Shown here piece by piece: positions 34,448 to 43,115 of a stretch of 61,381 nucleotides of DNA. Numbering within the stretch: the first letter of the stretch is position 1; every line of letters begins with the position of its first letter. Source of the stretch: Coxiellaceae bacterium UBA1530 (GTDB taxonomy: Bacteria > Pseudomonadota > Gammaproteobacteria > Coxiellales > Coxiellaceae). Below the pieces are notes generated by a model, which ran no database searches, was not told the DNA's origin, and saw nothing but the letters and a program-made list of their open reading frames with translations. The translations under genes and the position numbers were made by a program. The DNA is taken from the NCBI GenBank assembly GCA_002323325.1, contig DCQA01000040.1, forward strand, positions 1 through 61,381, written 5' to 3'.

Positions 34448-36241
34448 ATGCGTGTTTCCACAATTCAGCAGCGATTGACAGCATTGAGACTGTTAATGCA
34501 AGAGCATCAAATAGATTATTACTATGTTCCCGGTACGGATGCTCACAATAATGAGTATGTTCCTGAATGCTGGCAGCGTCGTGCCTGGGTGAGCGACTTT
34601 ACCGGGTCAGCTGGGGATGTCTTGATAGGGGCAGAGTATGCTTATTTATGGACTGATTCCCGCTACTTTTTACAGGCCGAGCAGCAGTTAGAAGATGATT
34701 GTTTTTCCTTGATGAAAATGCAGCAAGGAACAGCGACTTCGGAGATTTTGGTATGGCTGTTGAAACACGCTAAAGGTTTGCGTGTGGGTGTTGACCCAAA
34801 ATTAATGGCCGCTGTAGTCGCTCAACAATGGCTGGAAGTGCTAACCACCCATGAGATTGAATTAGTCGCGATTGAAAATAATTTAGTGGATTTGATCTGG
34901 GAAAATCAGCCACCCTTAGAGTCAAAGCCCATTACACTTCACCCAGAATCACTGGCTGGTGAGTCGGCGTCAAGTAAACTCTCTCGTTTACGAGCATGTA
35001 TGCACAACCAGGAAGTAAAAGCTCATATTGTTACGTTGCTAGATGCTATTTGTTGGTTGTTTAACCTTAGAGGGCAGGATATTGAATTTAACCCATTGGT
35101 AGTCAGTTATGCGCTGATCACAGAGGGAGTAGCTTGTATTTATCTGGATACAACGGTGTTAACCAAGGAGCAGCGTGATTACTTTGATACTATAAACGTA
35201 GTGGTTAAATCCTATAATACTGTGGCAGCTGATTGGCAACAAATAGAGGGTCCGGTGTTAATCGATAATTCTGCGAGTTGGTGGGTGAGTCAATTGCTGT
35301 TAGAAGCCAGTGTTGTGCTGGCAGCCTCACCCATTACATTAATGAAAGCCTGTAAAAACTCAGTAGAGATACAAGGTGCTATACATGCACACCAGTTAGA
35401 TGCTGTTGCTATGGTGCGTTTTTGGATGTGGTTAGAGCGGTCCTGGCAAGGCCAGACTGAAATAACTATTGCAGATAAGTTAGAGGCTTTCCGTCGTGAA
35501 TGTTCTGAGTGTCGAGGTTTAAGTTTTGCGACAATTGCGGGGTATGCTGCGCATGGTGCAGTGATTCACTATAAAGCAAGTGAGAGTAGCGCTCTCTCTG
35601 TTACTGATGCGTCTTTATTGCTGCTCGATTCCGGTGGCCAATATGTATCTGGAACTACCGATATTACTCGTGTTTTTCACATGGGAGAGCCATCTGCTGA
35701 GGAAAAAAGGCATTACACACTAGTGTTACAAGGTCATCTAGCACTAGCGAATACTATTTTTCCAGCTGGAACCACAGGTGAGCATTTAAATGCGATCGCT
35801 CACCGGCCAATATGGCAAGCATGTTGTGATTTTAGTCATGGTACTGGTCATGGTGTTGGGAGTTATTTGTGTGTGCATGAAGGCCCACAGCGCATTTCAG
35901 CTGGTTATTCTGGAGTCGCTTTGCAGCCAGGTATGATTTTAAGTAACGAACCAGGTTTGTATATCGAAAATCACTATGGGATTAGGATTGAAAATCTGTG
36001 TTATGTCAGTGAGGTATGTGCATCTGAGTGCAGTCAGACAGGGCATGGCCCTTTTTATCAATTTAAAGATTTAACGCTAGTACCCTATGATGTGCATTTA
36101 ATTGAATGGAGTCTACTAAGCCCTAGCGAAGTTGATTTGATCAATACTTACCATAAAGAAGTCTTTGAGGTTGTTTCTACTATGTTATCTCCAGAGGAAG
36201 TCGATTGGTTGAGAGAAAAAACTCAACCAGTGTGTTGTTAA
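34448..36241 (+). CDS. Xaa-Pro aminopeptidase (large M24B form)
   Basis: A metallopeptidase of 597 residues that removes the N-terminal residue before proline. It contains two Creatinase-N-like domains (1-305), the M24 pita-bread domain and a C-terminal M24-C extension. The metal ligands are in LLLDSGGQY, GTTDITR, FSHGTGHGVG, SNEPGLY and GIRIEN. This 600-residue, three-domain form resembles eukaryotic XPNPEP1 rather than the 440-residue PepP usual in enterics. It is cytoplasmic, with no signal peptide. Confidence 0.93.
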   Translation: MRVSTIQQRLTALRLLMQEHQIDYYYVPGTDAHNNEYVPECWQRRAWVSDFTGSAGDVLIGAEYAYLWTDSRYFLQAEQQLEDDCFSLMKMQQGTATSEILVWLLKHAKGLRVGVDPKLMAAVVAQQWLEVLTTHEIELVAIENNLVDLIWENQPPLESKPITLHPESLAGESASSKLSRLRACMHNQEVKAHIVTLLDAICWLFNLRGQDIEFNPLVVSYALITEGVACIYLDTTVLTKEQRDYFDTINVVVKSYNTVAADWQQIEGPVLIDNSASWWVSQLLLEASVVLAASPITLMKACKNSVEIQGAIHAHQLDAVAMVRFWMWLERSWQGQTEITIADKLEAFRRECSECRGLSFATIAGYAAHGAVIHYKASESSALSVTDASLLLLDSGGQYVSGTTDITRVFHMGEPSAEEKRHYTLVLQGHLALANTIFPAGTTGEHLNAIAHRPIWQACCDFSHGTGHGVGSYLCVHEGPQRISAGYSGVALQPGMILSNEPGLYIENHYGIRIENLCYVSEVCASECSQTGHGPFYQFKDLTLVPYDVHLIEWSLLSPSEVDLINTYHKEVFEVVSTMLSPEEVDWLREKTQPVCC

Positions 36242-36333
36242 GTTATTGACCCAGTACATTTAACTGACTATTCTTATTGTAGTTAATTAAATTAGATGGT
36301 TTAGTTGTTGAATTTATTACAGGGATGTTGGTA

Positions 36334-36558
36334 ATGGAAGTGGTAGAGTTTATGAATGGTAGTGCGGAGGTCAATCAGCTTGAATTGTGTGTCGATCGTT
36401 TGATGAGAACAATTGAGCAGTTAACGGAAGATAATAAGGCGTTACGCAGGCAGGTGCATAACGTCATCAAGGAGCGTGATGCTGTTTCTACTCAAAAACA
36501 GCGAGCCGTTCTGCAATTAAAGCAATTAATTCAGAAAGTAAAGGAGTCTTCTTTATGA
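36334..36558 (+). CDS. Small coiled-coil protein adjacent to zapA (TIGR02449-like)
   Basis: A protein of 74 residues, almost entirely coiled coil (LELCVDRLMRTIEQLTEDNK, then QKQRAVLQLKQLIQKVKES). It matches the small protein that precedes zapA in many gammaproteobacteria (TIGR02449), somewhat like ZapB. A division-related role is inferred from context only. The ATG at 36334 has AGGG 9 nt upstream; another in-frame ATG at 36325 is possible. Its stop overlaps zapA by 4 nt (ATGA). Confidence 0.82.
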   Translation: MEVVEFMNGSAEVNQLELCVDRLMRTIEQLTEDNKALRRQVHNVIKERDAVSTQKQRAVLQLKQLIQKVKESSL

Positions 36559-36872
36559 CAACGGTAACAGAAAATTTAATTAGCATACAAATCTTAGATC
36601 GTAAATACAGTATCAAATGCCCAACCAGTGAAGTCTTAGAGCTACAAGAGGCTGCAAGAGTGGTACAAGATAACATGAAACAACTCAAGCGTTCGGGTAG
36701 TATTTCAACCACAGATCAATTAGCTGTCGTCTCTGCACTAAATGTTACCCATGAATTATTGTTACTAAAAAAGCAAAACAATAATTATATCAATGTGATG
36801 AATAAGCGGCTGCAAGATTTACAAAAAAGAATCGAAAAATTTCTAGCGGTTGAAGAAGAAATTACGATATAA
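36555..36872 (+). CDS. zapA: Cell division protein ZapA
   Basis: A 105-residue protein that binds FtsZ and bundles protofilaments at the Z ring. The N-terminal ISIQILDRKYSIKCPTSEV and LQEAARVVQDNMKQLK match the ZapA globular head; the C-terminal coiled coil follows. It overlaps the upstream small coiled-coil gene. Its last codons contain the 6S RNA -10 element, giving the conserved order zapA - 6S RNA - 5-formyl-THF cyclo-ligase. Confidence 0.93.
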   Translation: MTTVTENLISIQILDRKYSIKCPTSEVLELQEAARVVQDNMKQLKRSGSISTTDQLAVVSALNVTHELLLLKKQNNNYINVMNKRLQDLQKRIEKFLAVEEEITI

Positions 36873-36873
36873 T
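36868..36873 (+). promoter_or_regulatory. -10 element of the 6S RNA promoter
   Basis: A perfect TATAAT inside the end of zapA, 6-7 bp before the first paired base of 6S RNA (36880). No clear -35 hexamer at the usual distance. Confidence 0.7.
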
Positions 36874-36879
36874 GTAATT

Positions 36880-37060
36880 GCCCTCTTCGGTAAAAGTAGT
36901 AGGTTATAAATATTTTGAACCGATAATTACTTGTAAAGGGATTTATTGTGTATCACTGTTGAGCAATGTTCTGTTCCAGAAAGCCTGATGTGATACCGTC
37001 GACTCCCACCTGAGCCACTGGGTTCAAATACAGGTCTACTGCATTACTGCGGAGGGTCTT
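36880..37060 (+). ncRNA. ssrS: 6S RNA (SsrS)
   Basis: This small RNA mimics an open promoter and sequesters sigma70 RNA polymerase in stationary phase. It lies in its conserved place between zapA and the folate cyclo-ligase gene. The 3' half (CACCTGAGCCACTGGGTTCA, then TACTGCGGAGGGT) follows the order of E. coli 6S (CACC...GGGTTCA...GCGGC). The 5' end GCCCTC at 36880-36885 pairs with GAGGGT at 37052-37057 to form the terminal stem. The ends are set from this pairing and the TATAAT upstream, so are accurate to a few bases only. Confidence 0.85.
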
Positions 37061-37645
37061 ATTATTTCAAAGCCAATTATTAGAAAAACTAAACGATATC
37101 TTCGAAAAGAATTATCACCAGAAGACGTGTGTCGCACGTCAGCTTTAATTTCTAGAAATGTACTCACAATAAAAAATATCCGAGAAGCTAAAAAAGTAGC
37201 TTTGTATTATGCTGATGAAAATGAAGTACAGACTTCTTTTTTAATGCAGCCATTATTTGGTATGGGTGTCGAGTTATATTTTCCTGTAATTAATCATGAT
37301 TCATTATTATTTTACTCTTACCGAGAAAATGAAAAAATGGAAGAAGCAGTCTTTGGTCTTATACAGCCGCCGATTAAAAATAAAGAACCGATAGATTATT
37401 CAGAGCTGGATGTAATTTGTTTGCCATTAGTTGCGTTTGATAAACAATGCATACGTATCGGGCGTGGTGGAGGTTATTATGATCGTGCATTAGCTTCGAT
37501 TAAATCAAAGCGTTGTTCAAAACCATTCTTATTAGGATTGGCTTATGAGTTTCAGCAGGTTGAAGAAATACCTACTGAGTCATGGGATATTCCACTAGAG
37601 GCAGTATCAACTGAGAAGATGGTTTATTATCGAGATGAGTCTTGA
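37061..37645 (+). CDS. 5-formyltetrahydrofolate cyclo-ligase, apparent ATT start
   Basis: Converts 5-formyl-THF to 5,10-methenyl-THF with ATP. The motifs GRGGGYYDRAL and PLEAVSTEK, and position after 6S RNA, identify the YgfA/5-FCL family. The first standard start is GTG at 37127, but that would remove IIRKTKRYLRKELSPED, the conserved N-terminal basic/LSP segment seen in homologs. The frame is open back through 37061, where ATT ATT follows GGAGGG by 4-7 nt. I infer an ATT start at 37061 or 37064, giving about 193-194 residues. GGAGGG lies in the closing stem of 6S RNA. The family call is firm; the start is inference. Confidence 0.85.
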   Translation: MISKPIIRKTKRYLRKELSPEDVCRTSALISRNVLTIKNIREAKKVALYYADENEVQTSFLMQPLFGMGVELYFPVINHDSLLFYSYRENEKMEEAVFGLIQPPIKNKEPIDYSELDVICLPLVAFDKQCIRIGRGGGYYDRALASIKSKRCSKPFLLGLAYEFQQVEEIPTESWDIPLEAVSTEKMVYYRDES

Positions 37646-37651
37646 TAGACA

Positions 37652-39550
37652 TTAAATATCAGCGAGGTCACCTTTTTTTTCTAACCAGGCCTTCCTATCT
37701 TTCGCACGTTTTTTTGCAAGCAACATATCCATAATGGTTTCACTGTTTTTTTGTTTGGTAGTGAGCTGAACAAGACGTCGTGTTGACGGATTCATTGTTG
37801 TTTCTCGAAGTTGCATAGGATTCATTTCGCCCAATCCTTTAAAACGTTGAATGTTAATTTTAGCTTTATTTTTTTCAGCCTCAAGTCTATCTAGGACCCC
37901 TTGTTTTTCATCTTCATCAAGCGCATAAAAAATTCGTTGGCCTGCATCGATGCGAAATAATGGTGGCATGGCGGCGTAGAGGTGTCCAGCTTCAACAAGC
38001 GCAGAGAAGTGTTTTAAAAACAGTGCGCATAGTAAAGTCGCAATGTGAGCTCCATCTGAGTCGGCGTCAGCCAGTATGCATATTTTTCCATATCGTAAGC
38101 CTGATAAGTCATTACTACCAGGATCGATACCCAATGCAATTGCGATATCATGTACTTCGTTGGAAGCAAGCACTTGCTCAGAATCCACTTCCCATGTATT
38201 AAGAATTTTTCCACGTAAGGGCATAACGGCTTGAAAGGTTCGATCACGCGCTTGTTTGGCAGAGCCTCCGGCAGAGTCACCCTCAACAAGAAACAATTCG
38301 CTGTATTGTATATCTTGTTCGCTACAGTCCGCCAGTTTGCCAGGTAAGGCTGGTCCAGATGTGATTTTTTTCCTTGCAATTTTTTTACTGACACGCATAC
38401 GTTTCTGTGCGTTATCAAGAGCGATTTGAGCTATTTGGGTGCCGACTTCAACGTGATTATGTAGCCATAAGCTAAAATCATCTTTTACAACCCCCGAGAC
38501 GAACGCTGCACATTGACGTGAGGAGAGTCGTTCTTTGGTTTGTCCAGCAAACTGTGGATCTTTGATTTTAATAGAGATGACAAAATTGCAAAAGCAACAT
38601 ACGTCATCAGCAACAAGTTTTGTTCCTCTAGGAAGCAATTTATGCGCTTCACAAAAGCTTTTGATGGATTCAAGTAATCCTGTTCTTAACCCATTAACGT
38701 GTGTGCCACCTTGCATGGTTGGGATTAAGTTGACAAAGCTTTCAGTGATCAGATCAACTCCATCGTTCTGCCAGGCAAGAGCCCAGTCAGCTGTTTCGCT
38801 GGTTGCCTCAAAACTCCCGACCAGGACAGTTTCAGGGATGAGCTCTTTACCAGTAAGTGTGTCTTGAAGATAAGTTTTTAAGCCGTCTTCGTATAGCCAG
38901 TTATCAGTTTTCCCAGTTTTTTCATTATAGAAAGTAATCGAAAGGCCGGGGCATAATACTGCCTTTGCACGTAAGTTCTTCCTAAGATCAACAATAGCAA
39001 AGTGTGGTGAGTCAAAGTATTTTGGGTTAGGTAAAAATTGTATAGTTGTACCGGTATGATTTTTTTTACAAGAATCAATTTTTTTTAAATCAGTGATTTT
39101 TTTTCCATCACTAAATGACATTTCGTAAATAGCGCCCTCTTTTTTTATTTTTACAATAAGAGAACTTGCTAGAGCATTCACAACAGAGATGCCAACGCCA
39201 TGAAGCCCTCCAGAGAACTCATAGGTTTTACTGGAAAATTTTGCTCCAGCGTGAAGTCTTGTAAGAATCAGTTCGACACCCGAGACTTTATGAGTCGGAT
39301 GCTTATCAATGGGCATGCCTCGACCATCGTCCGTAATTTCAATATACCCGTTTTTGTATAGAGTGATATTTATTTTGGAAGCGTAGCCTGCAATGGCTTC
39401 ATCCACACTGTTGTCGATGGCTTCATGTGCAAGGTGATTTGGGTTGATTGTGTCAGTGTACATGCCAGGGCGACGTTGAACGGGCTCTAGTCCGCTAAGA
39501 ACCTCGAGATCTTCAGCGCCGTAACTGGTGGTTTTTTTCTTATTTGTCAT
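37652..39550 (-). CDS. parE: DNA topoisomerase IV subunit B
   Basis: The ATPase subunit of topoisomerase IV, which decatenates daughter chromosomes; 632 residues. It has the GHKL ATPase motifs EAIDNSVDEAIAG, DDGRGMPIDKHP and GGLHGVGISVVNAL, the transducer domain, and the Toprim motifs LVEGDSAGGSAKQARDR and DADSDGAHI. The form GLEPVQRRPGMYTDT with a 630-residue length marks ParE rather than GyrB (no insert). The frame extends to TTG 39562, but the ATG at 39550 (MTNKKKTTSYG) fits better. It converges on the cyclo-ligase gene with only 6 bp between; its partner parC lies at 56.7 kb. Confidence 0.95.
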   Translation of the reverse strand: MTNKKKTTSYGAEDLEVLSGLEPVQRRPGMYTDTINPNHLAHEAIDNSVDEAIAGYASKINITLYKNGYIEITDDGRGMPIDKHPTHKVSGVELILTRLHAGAKFSSKTYEFSGGLHGVGISVVNALASSLIVKIKKEGAIYEMSFSDGKKITDLKKIDSCKKNHTGTTIQFLPNPKYFDSPHFAIVDLRKNLRAKAVLCPGLSITFYNEKTGKTDNWLYEDGLKTYLQDTLTGKELIPETVLVGSFEATSETADWALAWQNDGVDLITESFVNLIPTMQGGTHVNGLRTGLLESIKSFCEAHKLLPRGTKLVADDVCCFCNFVISIKIKDPQFAGQTKERLSSRQCAAFVSGVVKDDFSLWLHNHVEVGTQIAQIALDNAQKRMRVSKKIARKKITSGPALPGKLADCSEQDIQYSELFLVEGDSAGGSAKQARDRTFQAVMPLRGKILNTWEVDSEQVLASNEVHDIAIALGIDPGSNDLSGLRYGKICILADADSDGAHIATLLCALFLKHFSALVEAGHLYAAMPPLFRIDAGQRIFYALDEDEKQGVLDRLEAEKNKAKINIQRFKGLGEMNPMQLRETTMNPSTRRLVQLTTKQKNSETIMDMLLAKKRAKDRKAWLEKKGDLADI

Positions 39551-39862
39551 AATTTCGTGCAAGCTTATTAGTTGTGAGTGGTTATTTTGTTAAGATCTTT
39601 GTTTTAATCATTAAAAACATGCTATTAAGGGTACTTCCCCTCTTTATCTGGCGTTCAAGATTAGCATGAACAGAATAGGTGTCCAACCGTTTTATGGCCG
39701 CGAGTCCAGGTTGTAAATATGGCCAAGATATCGTACCCTTTTGGATATTTTTTTATTATATTTTGGGTGGTTACAGTTGTTTTTTTAGAACTCTTTGTCC
39801 TTTTAGGGGTTCAAAGTAGTTCAATCCTGTGCCACAGGGTCCTCTGAAACGGTTAGATACGA
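39551..39862. other. Divergent intergenic region between parE and waaA
   Basis: About 310 bp without a convincing gene. An inverted repeat AAGGGTAC (39627-39634) / GTACCCTT (39733-39740) encloses about 98 nt and is followed by a T-rich stretch, so a structured transcript is possible. Promoters for parE and waaA are expected here. Confidence 0.4.
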
Positions 39863-41176
39863 ATGCTTTTCTTATACACAGCCCTGTTTTACTTGCTATT
39901 ACCTTTTGTATTTTTAAGGTTGTTATGGCGTTCTCGCCGAAATAGTCATTATCGCAAGCGATGGTCTGAGCGTTTAGGATATGTCCCTGTACAAATCGAA
40001 CAACCAGCAATATGGATTCACGCTGTCTCTGTGGGTGAGGTGATTGCCTCTATTCCTCTAGTGAAGTCGTTGTGCTCACATTATCCCGATCACAGGATTG
40101 TGATGACGACAACAACGCCTACAGGATCAGATCAAGTTTTACGATGTTTGAAAGAATATGTGACGCATTTTTATTTACCATATGATTTGCCGTCGTGTAT
40201 ACATCGATTCATCCGTCGTCGCCGTGTTGAGGCCATTATCATTATGGAAACTGAGCTTTGGCCCAATTTATTGAATGTTCATTACAAAAAAAATCTACCC
40301 ATTATCATTGCTAACGCACGATTATCCGCAAAATCTAAGAGACGCTACAATTGTATTAAGCCACTAGTGAAGCGACTGCTTTCTCAAGTCAGTGTTGTTA
40401 TTGGTCAGACTGATCTAGACATTCAACGATACATTAAATTAGGATTGCAGCCTGATCGTGCCCAAGTCAGTGGAAATATCAAATTTGATTTAACAATCCC
40501 TCAAGATATCTTTTTGCAAGCTAGTAAGCTGCGTGAGCGTATCGGTATCGGAGGTCGACCCACTATTATTCTGTCTAGTACTCATGAGGGTGAAGAAAAA
40601 ATATGGATACCCATCCTCAAGAGTATCAGGAAGCAGATACCAGATGTTTTATTGTTAGTTGCTCCTCGTCATCCGGATCGTTTTGACGCTGTGAGACGGC
40701 TGTTGACCGCACATGATCTTGTTGTGATGAGAAGAAGCTTAGGGCAGGTTGTTAATCAAAAAACGGATGTTTACCTGTGCGACACTATGGGTGAGTTGTT
40801 GCAATTTTACGCAGTAAGTGATATCAGTTTTGTTGGTGGCAGTTTGGTGCCAGTGGGTGGGCATAACCTAATAGAGCCTGCTGCATTGGGGCTTCCAGTC
40901 ATGACAGGGCAGTATTTGCAAAATTTTGATATGATAAAAAAGCAGTTGTTGTCTGAGTGCGCATTGTTAATTGTCAGTGATCCTCAGTCAATTATTGAGA
41001 ACATGGTCGCGTTAATTTCTGATCAGCAAGCGCGCAAGGCTATGGGTGTAAGGGCTAAAAAGGTGGTTGAGGCTAATCATGGCGCGCTACAGCGGCACCT
41101 GTCAATTATTGATACATTTATTGAGCACAAAGATGGTGTGGCTGAACAATCAATCAGTGCTCACCGCCACCCTTAG
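39863..41176 (+). CDS. waaA: 3-deoxy-D-manno-octulosonic acid (Kdo) transferase
   Basis: A GT-B glycosyltransferase of 437 residues that adds Kdo to lipid IVA in LPS core synthesis. An N-terminal membrane anchor (2-24) precedes IWIHAVSVGEVIASIPLV, TTTTPTGSDQV, ETELWPNLL and the C-terminal donor-binding region FVGGSLVPVGGHNLIEPAAL. These are the standard KdtA motifs. The enzyme acts at the cytoplasmic face of the inner membrane. It is followed by about 235 bp and then the type I secretion operon. Confidence 0.96.
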   Translation: MLFLYTALFYLLLPFVFLRLLWRSRRNSHYRKRWSERLGYVPVQIEQPAIWIHAVSVGEVIASIPLVKSLCSHYPDHRIVMTTTTPTGSDQVLRCLKEYVTHFYLPYDLPSCIHRFIRRRRVEAIIIMETELWPNLLNVHYKKNLPIIIANARLSAKSKRRYNCIKPLVKRLLSQVSVVIGQTDLDIQRYIKLGLQPDRAQVSGNIKFDLTIPQDIFLQASKLRERIGIGGRPTIILSSTHEGEEKIWIPILKSIRKQIPDVLLLVAPRHPDRFDAVRRLLTAHDLVVMRRSLGQVVNQKTDVYLCDTMGELLQFYAVSDISFVGGSLVPVGGHNLIEPAALGLPVMTGQYLQNFDMIKKQLLSECALLIVSDPQSIIENMVALISDQQARKAMGVRAKKVVEANHGALQRHLSIIDTFIEHKDGVAEQSISAHRHP

Positions 41177-41411
41177 AGTATTTTGCTAATTTTAGGTCAA
41201 ATATTAATTTATGCTTCTATGAGATTCATTCCTTTTTTTACATAATTCTATGTTTTCTCTCGCCTGGTAATCGTTAAACAAGAACAGCCAATATTTTTTG
41301 GGGGAGTTGTAACTTAATGATTATTTAATCTTTTGCTTTTTATAGATAAACAACCTAACATAATTCATGCGTATCTCTAAAATGGAATGAATAAGAGTAT
41401 TGGAGTTGTTT

Positions 41412-43088
41412 ATGAAGCAGTCTAAGTTGAGAGTGATTCTTGCTCAGTGTAAGTCCTCTTTTTATGCAGTAACTATTTTTAGTTGTTTTGTGAACTTATT
41501 ACAGTTAACTATTCCACTGTATATGTTGCAGGTATTTGATCGCGTCTTGGCTAGCCAGGGTTATGACACATTGATCTTTTTAACTATTTTAGCAATGTTT
41601 GCGTTAGTCATTATGGGAGTGCTAGATGCGGTCCGCTCTAAAGTGCTGATTAAAGTCAGTCATTGGTTGGACAATAAATTGAGTCCAGAAGCCTTTGTGC
41701 GAAGCACTGAAACAGTTGTACAAGGCAATCCATACACTCAACAATCTATGTTAGACATTGCTAAGCTACGAGATTTCTTGTGTGGTAACGATATTCTGGC
41801 TATGGTGGATGCGCCATGGGCTATTATTTATGTTTTCGTCATCTATTTATTGCACCCTTTGTTAGGTTTTATCGCTACCATTGGGGTCGTCTTATTATTG
41901 ATTGTGTCTGTCGTGAATGAAATTGTTACAAGGCGTTTATCAGAGAGTTCTGTAAAAGATAATATGTCATCACAGTCGTTTGTAACTTCAACGTTAAAAA
42001 ATGCTGAGGCTGTTCAGGCAATGGGTATGTTAGATAACATACTGTGCAAATGGTTCTCCAAAAATGAAGAGGTTATAGAGAAAAAAAATATAGTCTCTAG
42101 TCGTTCGGTGAGTTTGTTATCACTGGCTAAAATCTTAAGAATGATGTTACAAATTTCAATATTAGGTGCCGGTGCCTTTCTTGTTGTCGCAAATCAGTTT
42201 ACGCCAGGTGCTATGATAGCTGCATCTATCTTAACTGGACGTGCTATGGCTCCTGTGGTTGCCGTATTAAGTACGTGGCGTCGATTTATCACTACAAAGC
42301 AAGCGTATCAACGTTTGACAGTTTATCTGGTTGAGGAGAGTGCAAACGATAGGTCACCATTTTTGGCTGAAGCAAAGGGTCGGGTCACTATTGAACGTCT
42401 TTACTACCAGCCTAAAGGTTTAGAGCAACCGATCATCAAAGGCATTAATCTTGAAATTCAACCGGGTGATAGTGTTGTTGTAATGGGGCCATCGGGTGCC
42501 GGTAAATCGACGTTAATGCGATTGTTGTTAGGTGTTTGGAAGGCAACTCATGGAAGGGTGTCTATGGACGGTTGTGACATTGCTTTTTGTGATCGTAGTG
42601 AGATCGGCCACTATATTGGATATTGCCCACAAGAGGTTCAATTACTACCAGGCACTATCAAAGAAAATATTGCGCGCATGCAGGATGAGGACGATGAGAT
42701 TGTGGTTGAAGCTGCAAAATTAGCAGGATGCCATGAAATGATTTTAGAATTACCTAAGGGTTATCATACTGAAATTAGTAATTATGGTTTATCAGGCGGA
42801 CAAAAACAGCGAGTTGCTCTAGCGAGGGCTTTTTATGGTAATCCATGTTTTCTAGTCCTAGATGAGCCAAATGCTAATTTGGATGAGCAGGGGAGCACAG
42901 CGTTAATGCAGGCTATTATGGACGCAAAAAAACGTGGCGTGACTGTGTTGATGGTGACACATCAGCCCAATTTTATTAATGTATTAGATAAAGTCATGAT
43001 AATGAAAGATGGAATAGTGCAGGCATTCGGGCCAAGGGAGCAAGTATTTTCTGGGCTAGAAAAATTCATGCAACAACAAAAGCAATAA
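41412..43088 (+). CDS. Type I secretion ABC transporter (PrtD/HasD-like permease-ATPase)
   Basis: The inner-membrane engine of a type I secretion system; 558 residues. The six-helix permease (20-300) contains LTIPLYMLQVFDRVLASQ, characteristic of the PrtD/AprD branch (no peptidase C39 domain). The ATPase shows Walker A GPSGAGKST, signature LSGGQKQR, Walker B CFLVLDEPNANLD and the switch His in VTHQP. The ATG at 41412 with GGAG upstream is preferred to TTG 41400. Followed by HlyD- and TolC-type genes 27 and 13 bp apart, a complete tripartite system. No RTX or HasA-like substrate is encoded in the window. Confidence 0.94.
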   Translation: MKQSKLRVILAQCKSSFYAVTIFSCFVNLLQLTIPLYMLQVFDRVLASQGYDTLIFLTILAMFALVIMGVLDAVRSKVLIKVSHWLDNKLSPEAFVRSTETVVQGNPYTQQSMLDIAKLRDFLCGNDILAMVDAPWAIIYVFVIYLLHPLLGFIATIGVVLLLIVSVVNEIVTRRLSESSVKDNMSSQSFVTSTLKNAEAVQAMGMLDNILCKWFSKNEEVIEKKNIVSSRSVSLLSLAKILRMMLQISILGAGAFLVVANQFTPGAMIAASILTGRAMAPVVAVLSTWRRFITTKQAYQRLTVYLVEESANDRSPFLAEAKGRVTIERLYYQPKGLEQPIIKGINLEIQPGDSVVVMGPSGAGKSTLMRLLLGVWKATHGRVSMDGCDIAFCDRSEIGHYIGYCPQEVQLLPGTIKENIARMQDEDDEIVVEAAKLAGCHEMILELPKGYHTEISNYGLSGGQKQRVALARAFYGNPCFLVLDEPNANLDEQGSTALMQAIMDAKKRGVTVLMVTHQPNFINVLDKVMIMKDGIVQAFGPREQVFSGLEKFMQQQKQ

Positions 43089-43115
43089 AAGATAGACTAG
43101 AATGAGGGATCAATA

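Noticed and set aside
38014..38418. 134-residue minus-strand frame overlapping parE in another frame
   Set aside because: parE motifs are intact across it; no start context or family resemblance.
37652..39550. gyrB
   Set aside because: Length about 632 residues without the GyrB insert, and the partner subunit in the window is ParC-like, so ParE is the better call.
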